Assembly: GCA_036401335.1 (NCBI GenBank)
Contig: DASWVC010000413.1
Coordinates: forward strand, 1 to 8,991
Length of the DNA stretch: 8,991 nucleotides
Source: DASWVC01 sp036401335
GTDB lineage: Bacteria > Verrucomicrobiota > Verrucomicrobiia > Chthoniobacterales > JAFAMB01
Direction of reading: 5' to 3'
Of the stretch, positions 5,302-8,991 are shown piece after piece; position 1 is the first letter of the stretch; every line of letters starts with the position of its first letter. The position numbers and the translations under genes are program-made. The notes below the pieces were generated by a model. That model saw only the letters and a list, made by a program, of their open reading frames with translations, searched no databases and was not told the origin of the DNA.

Positions 5302-7974
5302 ATGATTGAGGTGCGCTACGACCGAGGCGTTTACCTGCCGCAGATTGACCTTTGGTTGGATCCCTGGGATAAACGGGAAACGGCTTTTGTGTCCCATGCC
5401 CACAGCGACCATATAGGCAACCATGGGCATGTCATCCTGTCCGAAGTGACTGCCCGGCTCATGGGCGCACGCCTCCCGGGCCGCCGCGTCGAATCCGAAC
5501 GGCCTTTCCGAGTGCCCCTTTATTTTCGCGGCGCACGGCTCACCTTGTACCCGGCCGGCCACATCTTCGGGTCGGCGCAGTTGCACGTTGAATGGAAAGG
5601 GCTTTCGCTGCTTTACACCGGGGACTTCAAGCTTCGTCCCGGCCAATCGGCCGAACCGGTGGAGTGGACCACGGCAGAGACGTTGATCATGGAAACCACC
5701 TACGGGTTGCCCCAGTACGTCCTGCCGCCGACGGAAGTGGTGGTCGCGCAGGTCCTCCATTTTTGCCGAGAAACCTTGGAGGACGGCCGTGTTCCCATCC
5801 TGTTCGGCTACTCGCTGGGCAAAGCCCAGGAAATCCTGGCCTCGCTGCACGGTTCCGGGTTGCACGTAAAACTGCACCCGAGCGTGTACCGGATGACGCG
5901 CCTTTATGAGGAGATGAGCCACCGTCTGCCGGAGTACACGCTTTACACGGAAGATGACCCGCAACCCGGGGTGGTGATCTGTCCGCCCGGCGCGAATCGA
6001 ACCCGCCTTGTGCAAAAGATCAAGAACCGGCGGACGGCGGTATTGACGGGTTGGGCACTTAACCCCGGGGCAGTGCACCGTTACCAATGCGATGCGGCCT
6101 TTCCGCTGTCGGACCACGCAGATTACCATGACCTCGTCAGGTACGTTGAGCTGGTTCAGCCGCAACGGGTCCTGACGCTGCATGGGTTTGCGCGCCAGTT
6201 TGCCGAAGACCTGCGGCGGCGGGGCCGGGAAGCGTGGGCCCTGGGTGAAGACAACCAACTCGAGTTGTTAATGCCGGTCGCGGAGACCCCGGGTGCAGTC
6301 CGTCCGGCCGTTGTGGTCGCTTGCGAGGATTCTCCCTCTCCGTTTGGGAAATTTACCGACGCCTGCGAAGCCGTCGGTCAGGTTACGGGTAAGTTAAGGA
6401 AAGTGGAGATTCTGGCCAACTACCTGGCCGGGGTGGCGGAAACCGATTTGCCGGACGTAGTCCGGTACCTTACCGGGCATGCCTTTTCCCGTCAGGAAGG
6501 TCAGGCGCTCCAGGTGGGGTGGGCCGTCATCAAACGGGCACTGGTCCAGGCCGCACGGTTGACCGAACCTGAATTCCGACGCGCCGCGGGCAGCCTGGGC
6601 GATGCGGGGCGGGCGGCTTTTCAGGTCCTCATCGGTCGGACGTCACCGCGCCCGTTTTCCATTCCGGAGGTGCGCCAAGGGTTTCTGCGGGTGCAGGGCG
6701 CCCCCGGACCGATTGCCAAGGCAGAGGTTTTGGCCGACTGGCTGGCGGAGTGCTCGGCCCAAACGGGCAGTTATGTGGTTCGCATCCTGACCGGCGACCT
6801 GCGCATCGGGCTGCGTGAAGGGCTGGTGGAAGAAGCCGTCTCGCAGGCCTTCCAGGCCGAGCTGAATGCGGTCAAAGAAGCGCACATGCTGACCGGAGAC
6901 CTCGGCGAAACCGCGCTGCTGGCGCGCGCAGACCGGCTGGGCAATGCCGATGTCGCCCTGTTCCGGCCGGTTAAATCGATGCTGGCCATTCCTGAAGCCG
7001 ATGGAGAAGCAGTGGCGGAACGCGTCGCGCGCACCTTTCCATCCGGTGTTGCCCTGGCGGAACAGAAATACGACGGGATTCGTGCCCAACTGCATGCGGC
7101 GGAAAACAAAATCGCGTTGTACAGCCGCGACCTGCGCGACGTGAGCTCGGAATTTCCGGAGCTGCAGACGCTGGTTTTTGGAAGCGCCGTGATTCTGGAC
7201 GGCGAGATCCTAGCCTATGCCGACGGGAAAAAATTAACCTTTTTTGATTTGCAGAAACGGTTGGGCCGCAAACAAACGTTGGACCTGTTTGTGACCGCGG
7301 ACGTTCCGGTGATCTTCGTGGCTTTTGACGTTCTCTATCTGGAAGGTAAGAGCCTGCTAAAAACGCCTCTGGTTGAACGCCGCCGTCTGCTGGAAAAGGT
7401 GCCTCGGCCGCTTCCCATCCGCGTTTCGCCGTTTCGTGAAGTCCGGACCGGGCCGGAAGTGGAGGAAGCATTTCTGGCGGCACGACGTGCCGGTCATGAA
7501 GGGCTCGTCCTGAAAGATCCGCAGAGCCTTTACACACCCGGCCGGCGGGGTGGAAGCTGGGTAAAGTTGAAGAAAGAGTTCGCGACCCTCGACGTCGTGG
7601 TGGTGGCGGTCGAGCAAGGCCACGGCAAACGCAACCACGTGCTTAGCGACTACACGTTTGCGGTCCGGGATGACGAATCGGGCCGCCTTTTGACCATCGG
7701 CAAAGCGTATTCGGGTCTGACCGACGTCGAGATTGAGGAACTAACCGAGCACTTTCTCAAGGCCACAATCAAAGATCAGGGCCGGCTACGCGAGGTAAAA
7801 CCGGAGGTAATTCTGGAAGTGGCGTTTGACTCGATTCAGCCGAGCGATCGCCACACCAGCGGCCTTGCGCTACGTTTTCCGCGGATCAAGACGATCCGCC
7901 GGGATAAAACCGTGCAAGACATTGACACGCTGACCCAGGCGCGCCGACTCGCAGGACTAACCCATTCGTTTTAG
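5302..7974 (+). CDS. Fusion of ligase-associated MBL-fold DNA exonuclease and ATP-dependent DNA ligase
   Basis: One uninterrupted 890-codon frame encodes two enzymes. Residues 1 to about 325 are a metallo-beta-lactamase/beta-CASP nuclease of the ligase-associated exonuclease type: HAHSDH at 32-37, PAGHIFGSAQ at 84-93, TGDFK at 106-110, LSDHADYHDL at 269-278 and HGF at 294-296 supply the two-metal site. Residues about 325-347 form a linker. Residues about 347-890 are a complete ATP-dependent ligase. Its alpha-helical DNA-binding domain spans about 347-555. The adenylation domain has motif I EQKYDGIR (587-594, K589 the AMP-accepting lysine), LDGE at 632-635, FVAFDVLYL at 672-680, EGLVLKD at 733-739 and WVKLKK at 753-758. 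The OB domain ends with the RFPR segment at 858-861. Every hallmark residue is present, so both halves should be active. Probable role: trimming and then sealing DNA ends in repair. The ATG at 5302 has GGAG 7 nt upstream. The gene appears monocistronic. Confidence 0.93.
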   Translation: MIEVRYDRGVYLPQIDLWLDPWDKRETAFVSHAHSDHIGNHGHVILSEVTARLMGARLPGRRVESERPFRVPLYFRGARLTLYPAGHIFGSAQLHVEWKGLSLLYTGDFKLRPGQSAEPVEWTTAETLIMETTYGLPQYVLPPTEVVVAQVLHFCRETLEDGRVPILFGYSLGKAQEILASLHGSGLHVKLHPSVYRMTRLYEEMSHRLPEYTLYTEDDPQPGVVICPPGANRTRLVQKIKNRRTAVLTGWALNPGAVHRYQCDAAFPLSDHADYHDLVRYVELVQPQRVLTLHGFARQFAEDLRRRGREAWALGEDNQLELLMPVAETPGAVRPAVVVACEDSPSPFGKFTDACEAVGQVTGKLRKVEILANYLAGVAETDLPDVVRYLTGHAFSRQEGQALQVGWAVIKRALVQAARLTEPEFRRAAGSLGDAGRAAFQVLIGRTSPRPFSIPEVRQGFLRVQGAPGPIAKAEVLADWLAECSAQTGSYVVRILTGDLRIGLREGLVEEAVSQAFQAELNAVKEAHMLTGDLGETALLARADRLGNADVALFRPVKSMLAIPEADGEAVAERVARTFPSGVALAEQKYDGIRAQLHAAENKIALYSRDLRDVSSEFPELQTLVFGSAVILDGEILAYADGKKLTFFDLQKRLGRKQTLDLFVTADVPVIFVAFDVLYLEGKSLLKTPLVERRRLLEKVPRPLPIRVSPFREVRTGPEVEEAFLAARRAGHEGLVLKDPQSLYTPGRRGGSWVKLKKEFATLDVVVVAVEQGHGKRNHVLSDYTFAVRDDESGRLLTIGKAYSGLTDVEIEELTEHFLKATIKDQGRLREVKPEVILEVAFDSIQPSDRHTSGLALRFPRIKTIRRDKTVQDIDTLTQARRLAGLTHSF

Positions 7975-7981
7975 GCCTGCT

Positions 7982-8001
7982 GGAAAGAGCAGACTCTTTT
8001 T
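7982..8001 (+). terminator. Possible weak intrinsic terminator after the exonuclease-ligase gene
   Basis: AAAGAG (7984-7989) and CTCTTT (7994-7999) can form a six-base-pair stem around the four-base loop CAGA, with G-T pairs possible at the base, and a five-T run at 7997-8001 that partly belongs to the stem. An alternative stem CTGCT/AGCAG (7977-7981 with 7988-7992) overlaps it. The stem is short and AT-rich, so termination would be weak. The location between two convergent genes is as expected. The remaining bases to 8035 hold nothing I can identify. Confidence 0.35.
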
Positions 8002-8035
8002 GTATTCGGAGTTTTGTGTTTACAAAGGAGACTCG

Positions 8036-8476
8036 CTATTCAGCAGCGAACTTACCTGGGCCCACCTGCCGTACTCCTTTGAGTCGATAGATTCGAGCAA
8101 ACAAGTTTTTCTTGGGCTCAGGAGAAGTGAATTTGTAGCCGTTTGTAGTAAGGCCGTCCAAAATTTCACTTACGCTCATGGGTGTACCCTTTGACTTCAG
8201 GACCTTGACGACGGCCGGAGCCAATGGACCACTCGGTGAAGTTGAGCGGCGCCCGCGGCCGCGGCCATTGTTCGAAGCTGCCACCGGCAAGGGCCGCGAA
8301 GCACGGCGCCGGCTAGGCCCGGCGGATTCTCTGGACGGTTGCTCTTCGCCGGCCTGGTCGTCTGCCGGTTCGGTTTCACCATCTGCATCCATTATGCGTT
8401 GAAGGTCCGCTTCGAGTTGCTCAATCTTTTCCTGGATCTCGGCAGCTTTTCTTAGTGTCGATGAAGACAATTTCAC
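8036..8476 (-). CDS. Coiled-coil and HARE-HTH-like winged-helix protein
   Basis: This is a putative DNA-associated protein of unknown specific role, 146 residues from the GTG at 8476. Residues about 2-30 (KLSSSTLRKAAEIQEKIEQL onward) are heptad-like and likely form a coiled coil. Residues about 31-84 are low complexity: first acidic (Glu, Asp), then Ser/Arg-rich, with GRGRGRR at 71-77, which resembles an AT-hook core. Residues about 85-146 fit a winged helix of the HARE-HTH kind: LAPAVVKVLKSKGTPMSVSE, then EILDGLTTNGYKFTS, then NLFARIYRLKGVRQVGPGKF. Family assignment is from pattern only. The frame extends 26 codons to a TTG at 8554, but that part is unlike the rest and the TTG lies in a TTGACA hexamer, so GTG 8476 is preferred; no strong ribosome binding site supports either. 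It is convergent with the ligase fusion and divergent from the galactokinase gene. Confidence 0.7.
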   Translation of the reverse strand: MKLSSSTLRKAAEIQEKIEQLEADLQRIMDADGETEPADDQAGEEQPSRESAGPSRRRASRPLPVAASNNGRGRGRRSTSPSGPLAPAVVKVLKSKGTPMSVSEILDGLTTNGYKFTSPEPKKNLFARIYRLKGVRQVGPGKFAAE

Positions 8477-8543
8477 GGTAGCAAAGTAGGCTCTGTTTGC
8501 TTCTTTGCAAGTGCCTGGATAAAAGTTAGTTCTGCGTTGGCCA

Positions 8544-8554
8544 TTGACTGTCAA
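8544..8554. promoter_or_regulatory. Palindrome TTGACTGTCAA in the divergent promoter region
   Basis: TTGAC, a central T and GTCAA form a perfect 5+1+5 inverted repeat between the divergent winged-helix gene and the galactokinase gene. Each arm reads as a -35-like hexamer on its own strand (TTGACT on plus, TTGACA on minus). It could be two overlapping -35 boxes or an operator for a dimeric repressor. No good -10 hexamer is found at standard spacing on either strand, so promoter assignment is weak. The rest of the 103-nt gap (8477-8579) shows nothing else clear. Confidence 0.3.
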
Positions 8555-8579
8555 GGTTGGCTGGCGAATAGGGGTCTCT

Positions 8580-8991
8580 ATGACCGATCAAGTCCTGGCC
8601 TTCGCACCCGGCAGGGTAGAACTTCTGGGCAACCACACGGATTACAATGAGGGGTTGGTTTTAGCCGCTGCCATTCACCTTGGCGTCACGGTAAGAGCGA
8701 GTAAGGCGCCGCCGGGCGAGCTGCGGATTACGTCGTCTGCCATGTCGGGCAAACGAACCGTGTCCATCACGCAGAAAGTTCCTGTGCGGGAGGACTCGTG
8801 GATCAACTACCCATTGGGCGTTATCAGCACCTTGCACCAGCAGGGTTTCACGGTGCCCGGTGCCGAGTTGGAAATTGCCAGCGACCTCCCGGTTGGGGCC
8901 GGGTTGTCAAGCTCGGCCGCGTTGGAAGTTGCCACTGCCTTGGCCTTGGCGCACTTGTTCGGCTTTTCGTTGGCCGGCATGGATTTGGCAA
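8580..8991 (+). CDS. galK: Galactokinase-like GHMP kinase (5' part, cut by window end)
   Basis: Galactokinase phosphorylates galactose at C1 with ATP, the entry step of the Leloir pathway. Only 137 N-terminal codons are in the window, against about 350-400 for the family, and the frame is open to the edge. The substrate-side signature reads GRVELLGNHTDYNEGLVL at 11-28, and the GHMP ATP-binding loop reads LPVGAGLSSSAALEVATA at 103-120. The usual GEHTDY is GNHTDY here: Asn18 stands where the typical galactokinase Glu contacts the sugar, while His19 and Asp21 are kept. The ATG at 8580 is preceded by AGGGG (8570-8574) at 5 nt spacing and gives a normal N-terminus (MTDQVLAFAPGRVELLGNHT). Another sugar kinase of the same family cannot be excluded without the C-terminal part. 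Confidence 0.88.
   Translation, partial: MTDQVLAFAPGRVELLGNHTDYNEGLVLAAAIHLGVTVRASKAPPGELRITSSAMSGKRTVSITQKVPVREDSWINYPLGVISTLHQQGFTVPGAELEIASDLPVGAGLSSSAALEVATALALAHLFGFSLAGMDLA

Noticed and set aside
5266..6258. A 330-codon minus-strand frame opposite the exonuclease domain
   Set aside because: The plus-strand frame carries intact family motifs throughout, and the antisense product resembles nothing known.
8477..8554. The 26 codons upstream of GTG 8476 as part of the winged-helix protein
   Set aside because: The segment begins with a TTG inside a TTGACA hexamer and has a composition unlike the rest of the protein; the helical KLSSSTLRKA region begins right after the GTG.

Overview
The window is GC-rich, densely packed bacterial chromosome with no mobile element, CRISPR array, tRNA or rRNA that I can see. 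The gene set suggests Verrucomicrobiota or a close PVC-group relative: a grpE-dnaJ-rsmE run preceded by a SpoIIE phosphatase and a STAS protein, a small secreted protein of a kind I associate with that phylum, a KLSSSTLRKA-type winged-helix protein, and several likely non-ATG starts. This placement comes from remembered family resemblance, not from a search, and is tentative.

Layout. Positions 75-4656 (minus strand) hold a tightly packed block, in transcription order: STAS-domain protein, membrane-anchored GAF/SpoIIE phosphatase, grpE, dnaJ, rsmE. Gaps are 10 nt, a 4-nt ATGA overlap, 19 nt and 0 nt, so one operon is likely. A sigma70-like promoter (TTGACA, 18 bp, TATTGT) lies at its head. A Shine-Dalgarno-like AAAAGGAG at the extreme left edge suggests another gene of the same operon just outside the window. 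Positions 4709-5233 (minus) encode a small exported protein of unknown function with its own promoter-like site. Divergent from it, 5302-7974 (plus) is the most striking gene: one 890-residue protein joining a metallo-beta-lactamase/beta-CASP exonuclease of the ligase-associated type to a complete ATP-dependent DNA ligase. A short convergent gap with a weak hairpin separates it from 8036-8476 (minus), a coiled-coil plus HARE-HTH-like winged-helix protein. Divergent from that, the first 137 codons of a galactokinase-like GHMP kinase (8580 onward) run off the right edge.

How the genes fit together. The left operon combines a partner-switching type signalling pair (phosphatase and phospho-acceptor STAS protein, with no anti-sigma kinase in view) with DnaK co-chaperones and a 16S rRNA methyltransferase, which suggests a stress- or growth-linked protein-quality and ribosome-quality unit. 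dnaK and hrcA are not in the window. The exonuclease-ligase fusion is a self-contained end-processing and sealing enzyme. The other proteins of the known ligase-associated repair cluster (Lhr-type helicase, PdeM-type phosphoesterase) are not adjacent.
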